A DNA stretch of 64,000 bases, taken from assembly GCF_020564565.1 (NCBI RefSeq), contig NZ_JAJCTD010000003.1, positions 407,126 to 471,125 of the forward strand. Reading direction: 5' to 3'. The DNA is from Rhodobacter sp. Har01 (GTDB lineage: Bacteria > Pseudomonadota > Alphaproteobacteria > Rhodobacterales > Rhodobacteraceae). The notes below the pieces were generated by a model. That model saw nothing but the letters and a program-made list of their open reading frames with translations, did no database searches and was not told the DNA's origin. Made by a program: the position numbers and the translations under genes. Below, in pieces: positions 55,443 to 64,000 of the stretch (position 1 is the first letter of the stretch; every line of letters begins with the position of its first letter).

Positions 55443-57719
55443 TCACCCGCACTTGGAATGGCCGCAGCTGCCGCAGGTCAGGCAGCCTTCGATCATCCGC
55501 AGGTCGTAGCTGCCGCAGGCCGGGCAGGCGGCGCCGCGGGGGGCTTCGCCGACCACCATCAGTTCGGCCTTGGGGTCGGATTTCAGGCCCAGCCCCTCGC
55601 CCTCGATGAAGCCGATCTCGATCAGGTGGCGCTCAATCACGCCGCCGATGGCGGCCAGGATCGAGGGAATGTACTTGCCCTCCATCCAGGCCCCGCCGCG
55701 GGGGTCGAAGACGGCCTTCAACTCCTCGACCACGAAGGAGATATCGCCGCCGCGCCGGAACACCGCCGAGATCATCCGGGTCAGCGCCACCGTCCAGGCG
55801 AAATGCTCCATGTTCTTGGAGTTGATGAACACCTCGAACGGGCGGCGGTGGCCGGCGATGACGATGTCGTTGATGGTGATGTAAAGTGCGTGCTCGGAGC
55901 CGGGCCACTTCACCTTGTAGGTCTGGCCTTCCAGCGCGGCGGGGCGGTCCAATGGTTCGCTGAGATACACCACCTCGGCCCCGCGGGCGGTTTGCGGCGC
56001 CTCGGCCGGGGTCTTGTCGCTGGCCTCGCTGACGGTCAGCACCGACCCGGTCACGTCGTTCGGCCGATAGGTGGTGCAGCCTTTGCAGCCCTGGTCCCAG
56101 GCCGCCATGTAGACCTCTTTGAAATCGTCAAAGCTGATGTCCACCGGGCAGTTGATGGTCTTCGAGATCGAGGAATCCACCCATTTCTGCGCCGCCGCCT
56201 GCATGCGGACATGGTCCAGCGGCGGCAGGGTCTGGGCGTTGACGAAATGCTCGGGCAGGGGCGCATCGCCCCTCTTCTCGCGCCACAGGCGGACGGCGTA
56301 GTCGACCACTTCCTCTTCGGTGCGCGAGCCGTCCTTTTGCAGCACCTTGCGGGTATAGGCATAGGCGAAGACCGGCTCGATGCCGGAGCTGACGTTGCCG
56401 GCATAAAGCGAGATCGTCCCGGTCGGCGCGACCGAGGTCAACAGGGCGTTGCGGATGCCGTGTCTGGCGATGGCGTCCCGCACCTCGGCGTCCATCTGCT
56501 GCATGGTGCCGCTGGCGAGGTACCCCTCGGCCTCGAACAGGGGAAACGCCCCCTTCTCGCGGGCCAGATCGACCGAGGCCAGATAGGCCGAGCGGGCGAT
56601 GGCATGCATCCAGATCTCGGTGACCCTGGCCGCCTCGTCCGACCCGTAGCGCAGGCCCACCATCAGCAGGGCATCGGCAAGGCCGGTGACGCCAAGGCCG
56701 ATCCGCCGCTTGGCCGCGGCCTCTTGCGCCTGCTGCGGCAGCGGAAAGCGGCTGGCATCCACCACGTTGTCCATCATCCGCACCGCCACCCGCACCAGCC
56801 GGTCAAGCGCCGCCATGTCAAGGGACGAATGGGCGTCGAAGGCATCCTTGACCAGCGTCGGCAGGTTGATGCTGCCCAGAAGGCAGGCGCCATAGGGCGG
56901 CAGGGGCTGCTCGCCGCAGGGGTTGGTGGCGGCGATGGTCTCGCAGTAGCCCAGGTTGTTCATTGCGTTGATGCGGTCGATGAAGATCACCCCCGGCTCG
57001 GCGTAGTCGTAGGTCGACCGCATGATCCGGTTCCACAGGTCGCGGGCCTGCACGGTGTGGTAGACCCTGCCGCCGAACAGCAGCTCCCACGGGCCGTCGG
57101 CCTTGACCGCGGCCATGAAGGCATCGGTGACCAGCACCGACAGGTTGAACATGCGCAGGCGGGCGGGGTCTTTCTTGGCCTCGATGAAGGCCTCGATGTC
57201 GGGGTGGTCGCAGCGCATGGTCGCCATCATCGCGCCGCGGCGTGACCCGGCCGACATGATGGTGCGGCACATGGCATCCCAGACGTCCATGAACGACAAC
57301 GGGCCGCTGGCATCGGCGGCAACGCCCGCCACCGGGGCGCCGCGCGGGCGGATCGTGCTGAAGTCATAGCCGATGCCGCCGCCCTGCTGCATGGTCAGCG
57401 CGGCTTCCTTCAGGCTTTCGAAGATGCCGGCCATGGTGTCGGGGATGGTGCCCATGACAAAGCAGTTGAACAGGGTCACCTGCCGCCCGGTGCCGGCACC
57501 CGCCGTGATGCGGCCGGCGGGCAGGAATCGGAACCCTTCCAGCGCCTCGTAGAACGGGCCTTCCCAGGCGGCGGGGTCGGTCTCGACCTCGGCCAGCGCG
57601 CGGGCGATCCGGCGCCAGCTGTCCTCGACGCTGCCGTCGATGGGCGTGCCGTCGGCCTCCTTGAAGCGATACTTCATGTCCCAGATGGCTTCCGCAATTG
57701 GCGCCGAGAATCGCGACAT
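55443..57719 (-). CDS. nrdJ: Adenosylcobalamin-dependent (class II) ribonucleotide reductase
   Basis: A 758-residue enzyme. TLFNCFVMGTIPDTM carries the first redox Cys. GGGIGYDFSTIRPRGAPV forms the phosphate-binding start. ATNPCGEQPLPPYGACLLGS holds the Asn-Cys-Glu active-site set. SVAPTGTISLYAGNVSSGIE is conserved family sequence. The C-terminus has a Zn-ribbon-like CPACGSYD with CLTCGSCGHSKCG for re-reduction. It makes deoxynucleotides with coenzyme B12 and needs no oxygen. The ATG at 57719 matches the conserved beginning MSRFSAPIAEAIWDMKY; it faces the DUF1489 gene 108 bases away, as is usual in Rhodobacterales. Confidence 0.95.
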   Translation of the reverse strand: MSRFSAPIAEAIWDMKYRFKEADGTPIDGSVEDSWRRIARALAEVETDPAAWEGPFYEALEGFRFLPAGRITAGAGTGRQVTLFNCFVMGTIPDTMAGIFESLKEAALTMQQGGGIGYDFSTIRPRGAPVAGVAADASGPLSFMDVWDAMCRTIMSAGSRRGAMMATMRCDHPDIEAFIEAKKDPARLRMFNLSVLVTDAFMAAVKADGPWELLFGGRVYHTVQARDLWNRIMRSTYDYAEPGVIFIDRINAMNNLGYCETIAATNPCGEQPLPPYGACLLGSINLPTLVKDAFDAHSSLDMAALDRLVRVAVRMMDNVVDASRFPLPQQAQEAAAKRRIGLGVTGLADALLMVGLRYGSDEAARVTEIWMHAIARSAYLASVDLAREKGAFPLFEAEGYLASGTMQQMDAEVRDAIARHGIRNALLTSVAPTGTISLYAGNVSSGIEPVFAYAYTRKVLQKDGSRTEEEVVDYAVRLWREKRGDAPLPEHFVNAQTLPPLDHVRMQAAAQKWVDSSISKTINCPVDISFDDFKEVYMAAWDQGCKGCTTYRPNDVTGSVLTVSEASDKTPAEAPQTARGAEVVYLSEPLDRPAALEGQTYKVKWPGSEHALYITINDIVIAGHRRPFEVFINSKNMEHFAWTVALTRMISAVFRRGGDISFVVEELKAVFDPRGGAWMEGKYIPSILAAIGGVIERHLIEIGFIEGEGLGLKSDPKAELMVVGEAPRGAACPACGSYDLRMIEGCLTCGSCGHSKCG

Positions 57720-57827
57720 GGGGCGAAGTCCTTGATCTTGTGGCAGGGGGCGGCAGGCCCCACAGGATACGCCCCCTGCCCCCCATGTCAATCTTGCCGC
57801 CGCCCCGCGACCGGCTATCTTCGGCAG

Positions 57828-58256
57828 ATGGGAATCAGCCACATCCTCAAGCTCTGCGTTGGCGCCGACAGCGTCGAGGACCTGTCCGACTGGCAGGAAA
57901 GCCAGCGCCCCCGCTGGCCGAAAGGCCGCGCCGTCCATGTGACGCGCATGTGGCCGAAACGCGAGGCCGAGGTGCTGGCGGGCGGCTCGCTCTACTGGGT
58001 GATCAAGGGGGTCATCCTGTGCCGCCAGCGCATCCTGCGGCTTGAGCGGGTCGAGGGCAGCGACGGCATATCCCGCTGCGGGCTGGTGCTGGATGCCGAG
58101 ATCATCCGCACCGAAGCCGCCCCGCGCCGGCCCTTCCAGGGCTGGCGTTACCTGGCCCCGAATGAGGCCCCGCGCGACCTGCCAACGGGCCGGGCCGCCG
58201 ACGACCCGCTGCCCCCCGACCTGGCCCGAGCCCTGGCCGAGATCGGGCTTCGGTAG
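57828..58256 (+). CDS. DUF1489 family protein
   Basis: A 142-residue protein of the alphaproteobacterial DUF1489 family: MGISHILKLCVGADSVEDL, KGRAVHVTRMWPKREAEVL, GGSLYWVIKGVILCRQRIL and PFQGWRYL. The start was placed at the conserved MGISHI; an upstream in-frame ATG has no matching sequence. It is divergent from nrdJ. Biochemical role unknown. Confidence 0.85.
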   Translation: MGISHILKLCVGADSVEDLSDWQESQRPRWPKGRAVHVTRMWPKREAEVLAGGSLYWVIKGVILCRQRILRLERVEGSDGISRCGLVLDAEIIRTEAAPRRPFQGWRYLAPNEAPRDLPTGRAADDPLPPDLARALAEIGLR

Positions 58257-58326
58257 GCCCCGTCTTTTCCGCCAGACCCACAGGGCATAGCTTCCCTTCC
58301 GCCCGCAGCCGCGCCACAAACGGCGC

Positions 58327-59307
58327 ATGACCCGCGCCCGCCCCTTCTGGCTGCTTGCCGCCCCGGCGATCTTTCTGATCCTGTGGTCGGCCGGCTTTGC
58401 CGTGGCCAAGCTGGCGGTCGAGCATGCCCAGCCGCTGACCGTGCTGGCGCTGCGCTACAGCCTGGTGCTGATCCTGCTGATCCCCGTCGCCGCCGTGGTC
58501 CGCCCCCGCTTTCCCGGCCGCCGCGGCATTCTGGACGTCGCGGTGGTCGGCTTTCTGATCCAGGTGATGTATTTCGGCCTGTGCTACATCGCCTTCAAAT
58601 CCGGCGTCTCGGCCGGCGGCGTGGCCATCGTGGTCTGCCTGCAACCCATTCTCGTTGCCCTGATCGCCCCCCGCCTGGTGGGCGAGCGGGTCGGCCCGCG
58701 CGGCTGGCTGGGGCTGGTGCTTGGCCTCGCCGGCGCGGCGCTGGCGATCTTCGGCCGGTCGGCGGTGCAGGCCGAGAACGCCTTTGGCGTGACCTGCACG
58801 GTGCTGGCGCTGGTCGGCATCACCGCGGGCACGCTGTATGAAAAACGCTTCGGCTCGTCGCACCATCCGGTGGCCTCGAACCTGATCCAGTATGCCGTGG
58901 GTGCCGCCTGCTGCGTGCCGCTGGCACTGCTGACCGAGGATACGGCCATCGACTGGACCCCGGGCTTTGCCTGGTCGATGGCCTATCTGGTGCTGGCCAA
59001 TTCGCTGCTGGCGATGACGCTTCTGCTGGCGATGATCCGCGCGGGCGAGGTGGCGCGGGTCTCGGCGCTGTTCTACCTGGTGCCGGCGCTGTCGGCGCTG
59101 TTCGCCTGGCCCATGCTGGGCGAGGCGATGCCGCCGCTGACCTGGGCCGGCATGGCGCTGGCGGCGGTCGGCGTCGCGCTGGTCAGCCGGAAACCGCCGG
59201 CACCGGCAGCCCCAGCCGCGCCGCCAGCGCCGAAAGCGAAGCCTTCGAGGGGCCGGACCAATCGGCGGCGCGGGCGGCGAAAAGCGTCGCCTGCGAAGCG
59301 TGGATAA
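58327..59307 (+). CDS. EamA/DMT-family transporter with basic C-terminal tail
   Basis: A 326-residue membrane protein with two EamA repeats and about ten membrane segments (first: AAPAIFLILWSAGFAVAKL). The second repeat ends with LTWAGMALAAVGVALVSRK. The drug/metabolite-transporter family moves amino acids, nucleotides or drugs. After the last helix, about 38 residues rich in Pro, Ala, Lys and Arg (KPPAPAAPAAPPAPKAKPSR onward) are encoded opposite the 3' end of hisG, giving a 125-base convergent overlap. The tail is unusual for the family. Confidence 0.87.
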   Translation: MTRARPFWLLAAPAIFLILWSAGFAVAKLAVEHAQPLTVLALRYSLVLILLIPVAAVVRPRFPGRRGILDVAVVGFLIQVMYFGLCYIAFKSGVSAGGVAIVVCLQPILVALIAPRLVGERVGPRGWLGLVLGLAGAALAIFGRSAVQAENAFGVTCTVLALVGITAGTLYEKRFGSSHHPVASNLIQYAVGAACCVPLALLTEDTAIDWTPGFAWSMAYLVLANSLLAMTLLLAMIRAGEVARVSALFYLVPALSALFAWPMLGEAMPPLTWAGMALAAVGVALVSRKPPAPAAPAAPPAPKAKPSRGRTNRRRGRRKASPAKRG

Positions 59308-59893
59308 GCCCGTCCGACAGCACCTTGAGGTGGTTCGCCTTCAGCGTCTCGCCGGTCGAGGTGATGTCGGCAATCGCCTCGGCGGTCAGGTTCTTGACCG
59401 TGCCCTCGGTCGCGCCCTGACTGTCGACCAGCGCGTAATCGGCCACGCCGTTCGCGGTCAGGAACTCTCGCACCAGGCGGTGATACTTGGTGGCGATCCG
59501 CAGCCGATGGCCGTGCGCCGCCCGGAACGCCGCCGCCGCGGCATCCAGATCGTCCAGCGTGTCGACGTCGATCCAGGCTGCCGGCACCGCGATCACCAGA
59601 TCGGCGTGGCCAAAGCCCATCGGCGCCCAGTCCGCCACCTGCCGGTCCCAGTCGGCCAGCTTGTCGCGCACAAGGTCCGACCCGGTCACCCCAAGGTGCA
59701 CCCGCCCCGCCGCCAGTTCGCGCGGAATTTCCCCGGCCGAAAGCAGCACCAGTTCCACCCCGTCGACGCCATCGACGGCGCCGGAATATTCCCGCTCCTG
59801 CCCGGTCTGGCGCATGGTCACCCCGCGCGCGCCGAACCATTGAAACGTCTTTTCCATCAGCCGGCCCTTGGACGGCACGCCGATCTTGAGCAT
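59183..59893 (-). CDS. hisG: ATP phosphoribosyltransferase, short catalytic subunit
   Basis: A 236-residue short-form HisG, which lacks the C-terminal regulatory domain and works as a complex with HisZ. It starts LKIGVPSKGRLMEKTFQWF and includes the PRPP-site segments AGRVHLGVTGSDLVRDKL and YALVDSQGATEGTVKNLTAE. It catalyses the first step of histidine synthesis from ATP and PRPP. The start at 59893 shares a base with the hisZ stop (TGATG); a GTG one codon upstream is also possible. Confidence 0.93.
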   Translation of the reverse strand: MLKIGVPSKGRLMEKTFQWFGARGVTMRQTGQEREYSGAVDGVDGVELVLLSAGEIPRELAAGRVHLGVTGSDLVRDKLADWDRQVADWAPMGFGHADLVIAVPAAWIDVDTLDDLDAAAAAFRAAHGHRLRIATKYHRLVREFLTANGVADYALVDSQGATEGTVKNLTAEAIADITSTGETLKANHLKVLSDGLIHASQATLFAARAADWSGPSKASLSALAARLGLPVPAVSG

Positions 59894-60987
59894 CACGCGC
59901 CCCCCCGCAGCCGTGCCACCAGGGCGGGCCGGACAATCCCGCCCACCGCCGGGATCGACCGCCCCTGCCCCAGCACCGCGGTCAGCGCGTCATACCGCCC
60001 GCCGCTGGCCACGGGGGGCAGGTCGGCATCCGGTGCCAGCAGCGAGAACACGAAGCCGTCGTAGTATTCCAGGGTCGAACGCCCATGGCTGGCCTCGAAC
60101 GGCAGCGCGCCCGTGTCCACGCCCCGGGCCGCCAGCGCATCCAGCCGGGCCGCGAAGGTTTCCACCGCCGGGCCGATGGCGGGCAGCATCGGCGCGATGC
60201 CCCGCAGATGCGCCAGCGCCGCCCGCGACGGCGCCTCCAGCGTCAGCAGGTCATACAGAAGCGCCGCCTCGGGGGCTGTGATGGGGGGCGCCTTGGCGTC
60301 CTCCAGCAGCGCCTCGGCCCGCGCGGCGATATCCTCGGCCGTCCGCAGGCCGACCAGAGGCCCGGCGGCGGCGATCAGCGCCTGCGGCGCATCCGCCGCC
60401 AGCCGCTGCAACAGTTGCGCCCTTGCGGCAGGCACGGGCGCCCGCCCGGCAAAGCGGTCAAGCAGCGCGCGGAACCGCTGCGGCCGCCATATGTGGCGCA
60501 GCAGGGCGCGCTTGCGGCGGTCGGTCGTGGTCAGGCCCTTCACCGCGGCCATCAGGATGCCGATATCCCCCGTGGCAGACCGCAGGTTCAGGTCGGCCAG
60601 CAGGCCCTGGAACAGCGCGAACACCTCGGCATCCGCCTGTGGTGCTGCGCGGTCGAAGACCTCATACCCCACCTGCAGGTATTCCCGCGCGCGGCCGTCC
60701 AGATGTTCCTGCCGGCGGAAGACCTCGCCCATGTAGGCATAGCGCGCCGGGTCGGCGCCGTTCGTCATGTGGCCTTGCACCACCGGCACGGTGAAATCTG
60801 GCCGCAGCATCATTTCGCCGGCCATCGGGTCGGCGGTAATGTAGGCGCGGGCGCGGATATCCTCGCCGTAAAGGTCCAGCAGGGTTTCGGCCGGCAGCAG
60901 GATGTCAGCCTCGACCGGCACCGCGCCGGCGGCGACGAAGGCGCCGAACAGCCGCTCGGCCTCGGCCCGGATGGCGGCCTTGGTCAT
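59893..60987 (-). CDS. hisZ: ATP phosphoribosyltransferase regulatory subunit
   Basis: A 364-residue HisS-like protein lacking the anticodon-binding domain and aminoacylation function. Class II-like segments are present: [39 protein letters not shown] and [20 protein letters not shown]. It is needed for activity and histidine feedback of the short HisG. Start at 60987 overlaps the hisS stop (ATGA). Confidence 0.93.
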   Translation of the reverse strand: MTKAAIRAEAERLFGAFVAAGAVPVEADILLPAETLLDLYGEDIRARAYITADPMAGEMMLRPDFTVPVVQGHMTNGADPARYAYMGEVFRRQEHLDGRAREYLQVGYEVFDRAAPQADAEVFALFQGLLADLNLRSATGDIGILMAAVKGLTTTDRRKRALLRHIWRPQRFRALLDRFAGRAPVPAARAQLLQRLAADAPQALIAAAGPLVGLRTAEDIAARAEALLEDAKAPPITAPEAALLYDLLTLEAPSRAALAHLRGIAPMLPAIGPAVETFAARLDALAARGVDTGALPFEASHGRSTLEYYDGFVFSLLAPDADLPPVASGGRYDALTAVLGQGRSIPAVGGIVRPALVARLRGGA

Positions 60988-62513
60988 TTCGCCAGCATCT
61001 TCCGCACGGCGGCCACCAGTTCGGCCCGGGGCACTTCCAGCTGCGCCGGGCGGTCCTTCCATTCCTCGAGCGTGGCGTTCTGCGCGATCTGGGCGCCGAG
61101 GATCAGGTCCTTGAGGATGACAGTGCCAGCAGCGGACTCGTTCCCACCCTGGATGACGGCCACCGGAGAGCCGCGCTTGTCGGCATACTTGAGCTGGTTG
61201 CCAAAGTTCTTGGGGTTACCCAGATAGACCTCGGCCCGGATGCCGGCAGAGCGCAACTCGCCCACCATGGCCATGTAGTCGGCCATCCGGTCGCGATCCA
61301 TCACGGTGACCACGACCGGGCCCTCCGAGGAGCCAGCGACCCGCCCCTTGGCCCGCAAAGCCGCGAGCAGCCGGTCCACCCCGATGGAAACCCCGGTCGC
61401 CGGCACATCCTGCCCGGTGAACCGCTTGACCAGCCCATCATACCGCCCGCCCCCGGCCACCGAGCCGAAATTGCGCGGCCGCCCCTTCTCGTCGGTGATC
61501 TGGAAGGTCAGTTCGGCCTCGAAGACCGGGCCGGTGTAGTAGCCGAGGCCACGAACGACAGAAGGGTCAACAACTATTCGGTCTGCACCGTATCCTTGGG
61601 CAGCGAGCAGGTTGGACATCTGTTCCAACTCGTCAACGCCCGCCTTTCCGAAAGCGGAGTCACCAACCGCCTTTCGAAGACTTAGAATCGTTTCGTTGTT
61701 GTCTGCACCTTTGGCAGTCAGGAACCACGCAATCGGTTCAGCTTCATGTTGCGCGAGCCCCACTCCTTCAATGCGCGCACCTGACTCATCCGTTCGACCG
61801 ACCGTCAGGAGTTGCATGACCCCATTGATGCCGACCTTGTCGAATTTGTCGATTGTCCGAAGGATTTGATCTTCCTTGGACTTTAGCTCCCTCAACATGA
61901 TCTCATCGTATTTGTTGGCGAGCATTTGGGTTTCGGAATCACCATAGCGGCGCCCGAATCCAACGGATTCAAGCACTCCGTTCAAGACCTTGCGGTTGTT
62001 CACCTTCACCACGTAGTCGCCGCGGGGGATGCCGACTTCTTCCAGTGCATCCGCCAGCATGGCGCAGATTTCGGCGTCGGCGGCGACTGACCCCGACCCC
62101 ACCGTATCGGCATCGCACTGGTAGAACTGGCGGAACCTCCCCGGCCCCGGCTTCTCGTTGCGCCAGACCGGGCCCATGGCGTAGCGGCGGTAGGGGTTGG
62201 GCAATTCGTTGCGGTATTGCGCCGCCACCCGCGCCAAAGGCGCCGTCAGGTCATAGCGCAGGGCCAGCCAGTCGGCGTCTTCGTCCTGCCAGGCGAATAC
62301 GCCGTCGTTGGGGCGGTCGACGTCGGGCAGGAACTTGCCCAGCGCCTCGACGGTTTCCACGGCCGAGGTCTCCAGCGGGTCAAAGCCGTAGCGGTGGTAG
62401 ACCCCGGCGATGGCGTCCAGCATCGCCTTCCGCTCGGTCACCTCGGCGCCGAAATAGTCGCGGAAGCCCTTGGGCGTTTCGGCCCGGGGACGGCGGATTT
62501 TGCCTTCGGACAT
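60984..62513 (-). CDS. hisS: Histidyl-tRNA synthetase
   Basis: A 509-residue class II synthetase: motif 2 [20 protein letters not shown] with [11 protein letters not shown], the HisA block [19 protein letters not shown] and motif 3 near [15 protein letters not shown]. It charges tRNA-His and heads the hisS-hisZ-hisG operon. Codons for residues about 170-322 (61545-62010) are much richer in A and T than the rest (43-48 percent GC in sampled lines against about 68 percent outside), as if exchanged with a different lineage. The start at 62513 begins [20 protein letters not shown]. Confidence 0.95.
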   Translation of the reverse strand: MSEGKIRRPRAETPKGFRDYFGAEVTERKAMLDAIAGVYHRYGFDPLETSAVETVEALGKFLPDVDRPNDGVFAWQDEDADWLALRYDLTAPLARVAAQYRNELPNPYRRYAMGPVWRNEKPGPGRFRQFYQCDADTVGSGSVAADAEICAMLADALEEVGIPRGDYVVKVNNRKVLNGVLESVGFGRRYGDSETQMLANKYDEIMLRELKSKEDQILRTIDKFDKVGINGVMQLLTVGRTDESGARIEGVGLAQHEAEPIAWFLTAKGADNNETILSLRKAVGDSAFGKAGVDELEQMSNLLAAQGYGADRIVVDPSVVRGLGYYTGPVFEAELTFQITDEKGRPRNFGSVAGGGRYDGLVKRFTGQDVPATGVSIGVDRLLAALRAKGRVAGSSEGPVVVTVMDRDRMADYMAMVGELRSAGIRAEVYLGNPKNFGNQLKYADKRGSPVAVIQGGNESAAGTVILKDLILGAQIAQNATLEEWKDRPAQLEVPRAELVAAVRKMLAK

Positions 62514-62584
62514 GGCTTGGGCCCCTTGCATCGGTCGGCGCTTGCTGTAGCGGATGGGGGGCGGGGCGGCAAGCGGGGGTGGCG

Positions 62585-62785
62585 ATGGACCGGGTCGAGG
62601 CGCTGGAGGAAAAGGTGGCGCACCTGATGCGGGCGATGGACGACCTGTCGGACGTGCTCGCCCGGCAGGCGCGCGAGATCGAGGCGCTGTCGCGGCGGGC
62701 CCAGATGCTGCTGGAGCGGGAGGCCGAGCGCGAGGCGATGGCGGGCGAGGCGCCGGCGGCGAACGTCCGGCCGCCACATTGGTGA
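62585..62785 (+). CDS. slyX: SlyX-like small coiled-coil protein
   Basis: A 66-residue protein starting [20 protein letters not shown], with heptad-like leucines up to ERAQ-type residues near position 50 and a short tail. Size, position of the heptads and the closing PPHW motif (NVRPPHW) are those of the SlyX family. Function is unknown. It diverges from hisS 71 bases away. Confidence 0.8.
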   Translation: MDRVEALEEKVAHLMRAMDDLSDVLARQAREIEALSRRAQMLLEREAEREAMAGEAPAANVRPPHW

Positions 62786-63061
62786 GCGGGGGGTGTCCCA
62801 TGATGGGACAGCTTTGGCCGCAAGGGATTCCAATGGGTTGCGAATCCGTTTTAGGGATTTGTTAAGATTTGCTGAAGCGCGACCAATTGCGCCGGACGTG
62901 GCGCAAGGCGATTGGCGAACCCCGTGCACGGTGGTTTTCGTTTGCTTTCAGGGGGTTAAGGCTGGCGGATTCCGGCCCATTGGGTTGCACGGGGCGGCTT
63001 CGCTAAGCTATTGATTTTGTTGAATCGGCGGGGCCTTGGTCAACCGATTGGCAAACCGGTC
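62786..63061. other. Gap between slyX and phage-like remnant
   Basis: Contains the near-palindrome TGTCCCA-TGA-TGGGACA at 62794-62810, just after slyX, which could fold as a short terminator stem but has no T-run. The stretch after it is less GC-rich than the genes and has no convincing frame. It may include the junction between chromosome and inserted phage material. Confidence 0.4.
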
Positions 63062-63594
63062 TCAGGGCCTGAAACACAGGGTTCGGCGCTCTGAGGCGCG
63101 GGCTTCCCACTGGTGTTCTTCAGCCGTGGTTCCCTTGTCGAAGTGACCGCCCGAGCGATGAATACTGTCGAGGGTCTGAAGGTCTGCGCCAAGGCCTTTC
63201 CCGAGGTTCGCTCTGGTCGTCGTGCTTTCGCCGCTCTCCCTGAGCAACACACCCACAACTGCCTGCACCCTACTGGGTTCGACTGCCCGGAAGGCGCGCA
63301 CCATGGCGAGCTCGTCGTCGGTCTCGTGGCACTCATCCAGGAACCGGTGACCCGTGACAACCTTGTCTAGCTCAAACTCGTTCCGAACCTGCCCTGACAG
63401 AAAGGCTTCGGTGAAGTCCGGCCGTTCTCATATTTGGCCACGGCAAAGCGCGTCAGGCCGACCAAGCGGGCGGACTCCTCTTGACTCCGTTCGCCCCTGA
63501 GAGCGCGCAGCCAATTGCGAAGTTCATCGGTGCCGTGCTGGACTGACACTTGTGCTGATTTGGGTATATTCGACGGAGAGGTTGAGCAAATCAC
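63062..63594 (-). pseudogene. Frameshifted XRE-type repressor-like gene
   Basis: The first part contains a Cro/C1-type helix-turn-helix, TDELRNWLRALRGERSQEES followed by GLTRFAVAKYENGRTSP. That frame stops at 63367. In a second frame the product continues DFTEAFLSGQVRNEFELDK, then HRFLDECHETDDELAMVRAF and VEPSRVQAVVGVLLRESGE, to 63062. One frameshift near 63420 joins them. Total length about 175 residues would suit a phage repressor. The disruption could be real decay or a sequencing error. Confidence 0.6.
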
Positions 63595-63602
63595 AGCGCA
63601 GC

Positions 63603-63789
63603 GTGAATATCAAAGCGCACCACTGATACGGTTCAGAAGCTCTGCAAAGCGGGGAAGACCATCCCCCAATGGGCAAAGGAGAACGGCTTTCCGGTCCACG
63701 CGGTTCGGGCGGTCGTCCATGGCCACAACAAAGGCCACTAAGGACCATCGCACAGGATCGCCGTGGCCCTCAAGGAGGGGAAAGCGTGA
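63603..63789 (+). pseudogene. BcepMu gp16-like phage DNA-binding protein, broken
   Basis: Read with one base removed from the AAA run near 63612, the frame from GTG gives VNIKRTTDTVQKLCKAGKTI, then PQWAKENGFPVHAVRAVVHG, then a TAA stop after HNKGH, then GPSHRIAVALKEGKA in the same frame. The QWAKENGF...GxSHRIAVAL pattern is that of the small gp16-type regulators of Mu-like phages. A frameshift and a nonsense codon leave it dead. Its final TGA overlaps the next gene's GTG. Confidence 0.55.
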
Positions 63790-64000
63790 TCGGCTTCGTT
63801 GCGGGTTTCGGGCGGTGCGGCACGTCGCTTGCTTGTGCGATGCTGGCCGCGGGCGGCTTGCCGGTGGCCGGGGTGGCGCCGGTCTTCGAGGACCACCGCT
63901 TTTCGCCGCGGCGCACCGATCCGGCCTGGCGGCTGGCGCAGACCGGCCGCGTCGTCAAATGGGTCTGCCCGCTGACGACATGGTGCCCGGACAAGGCGCA
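63786..64000 (+). CDS. P-loop (sulfotransferase-like) protein, N-terminus only
   Basis: About 71 residues before the window ends, frame open. GTG start with AAGGAGG 7 bases before it. The beginning VIGFVAGFGRCGTSLACAML with AAGGLPVAG resembles the phosphate-binding loop (GxxRxGTS) and following helix of sulfotransferase-like P-loop proteins. It overlaps the broken gp16-like gene (GTGA), implying it was part of the phage early operon. Complete function cannot be judged. Confidence 0.55.
   Translation, partial: MIGFVAGFGRCGTSLACAMLAAGGLPVAGVAPVFEDHRFSPRRTDPAWRLAQTGRVVKWVCPLTTWCPDKA

Noticed and set aside
57720..57827. Cobalamin riboswitch upstream of nrdJ
   Set aside because: Only 108 bases separate nrdJ from the divergent gene and no B12-box-like sequence was seen.

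Overview
The window looks like chromosome of a high-GC alphaproteobacterium of the Rhodobacter/Paracoccus kind (Rhodobacterales). The evidence is the gene content: the order hisS-hisZ-hisG with a short HisG that needs HisZ, a class II B12-dependent NrdJ facing a DUF1489 gene, and a glycerol-type ABC transporter of the GlpSTPQUV kind first described in rhizobia. Many genes overlap by 1 to 4 bases (ATGA, GTGA, TGATG), which is typical of tight operons in this group. No tRNA, rRNA or CRISPR array was seen.

Layout. 1-1.2 kb: the N-terminus of a UbiB/AarF kinase, a NifX-like protein and a small secreted LprI-like protein. 1.7-14 kb: a polyol or sugar-alcohol locus. A HutC-type GntR regulator and a GlpD-like FAD dehydrogenase diverge from an FGGY kinase, six GlpSTPQUV transporter genes and an acetolactate-synthase-like ThDP enzyme. 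Two CTTGT-N4-ACAAG-type operators lie between the two arms. 14-21.8 kb: an iron-type alcohol dehydrogenase, then a putrescine/aminobutyraldehyde operon (ydcSTUV plus patD) with a LysR gene. 22.2-24.9 kb: a secreted caspase-like protease with seven 48-residue TPR-like repeats. 25-26.7 kb: a decayed kdpDE two-component pair. 26.9-42 kb: three giant genes of unknown function, 1110, 1125 and 2778 residues, transcribed together. This is the least explained part of the window.

42.2-48.8 kb: a catabolic island. An FCD-type GntR gene and a sulfonate/thiamine-precursor-type ABC transporter diverge from a fumarylpyruvate-hydrolase-like enzyme, an RraA-like aldolase, a 3-hydroxyisobutyrate-dehydrogenase-like enzyme and a TauE/SafE exporter. 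49-53.3 kb: an RND efflux pair. 53.4-55 kb: a scar of IS21 and IS66 fragments next to a PqqD-like gene. 55.4-62.8 kb: housekeeping genes (nrdJ, DUF1489, an EamA transporter, hisGZS, slyX). The middle of hisS has clearly lower GC than its ends. 63-64 kb: remnants of phage control genes (a frameshifted repressor and a broken gp16-like gene), then an intact partial P-loop gene at the right edge.

How the genes fit together. The 2-14 kb block reads as import, phosphorylation and FAD-linked oxidation of a polyol, followed by ThDP-dependent chemistry. The 15-21 kb block reads as import of putrescine or a similar amine and oxidation of its aldehyde. The 42-49 kb block looks like import and breakdown of a small organic acid, with an anion exporter. 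The three giant genes have no neighbour that explains them. They lack recognisable signal peptides and carry only faint domain hints (OmpA-like, degenerate phospholipase D-like, three tandem Cys-rich modules).
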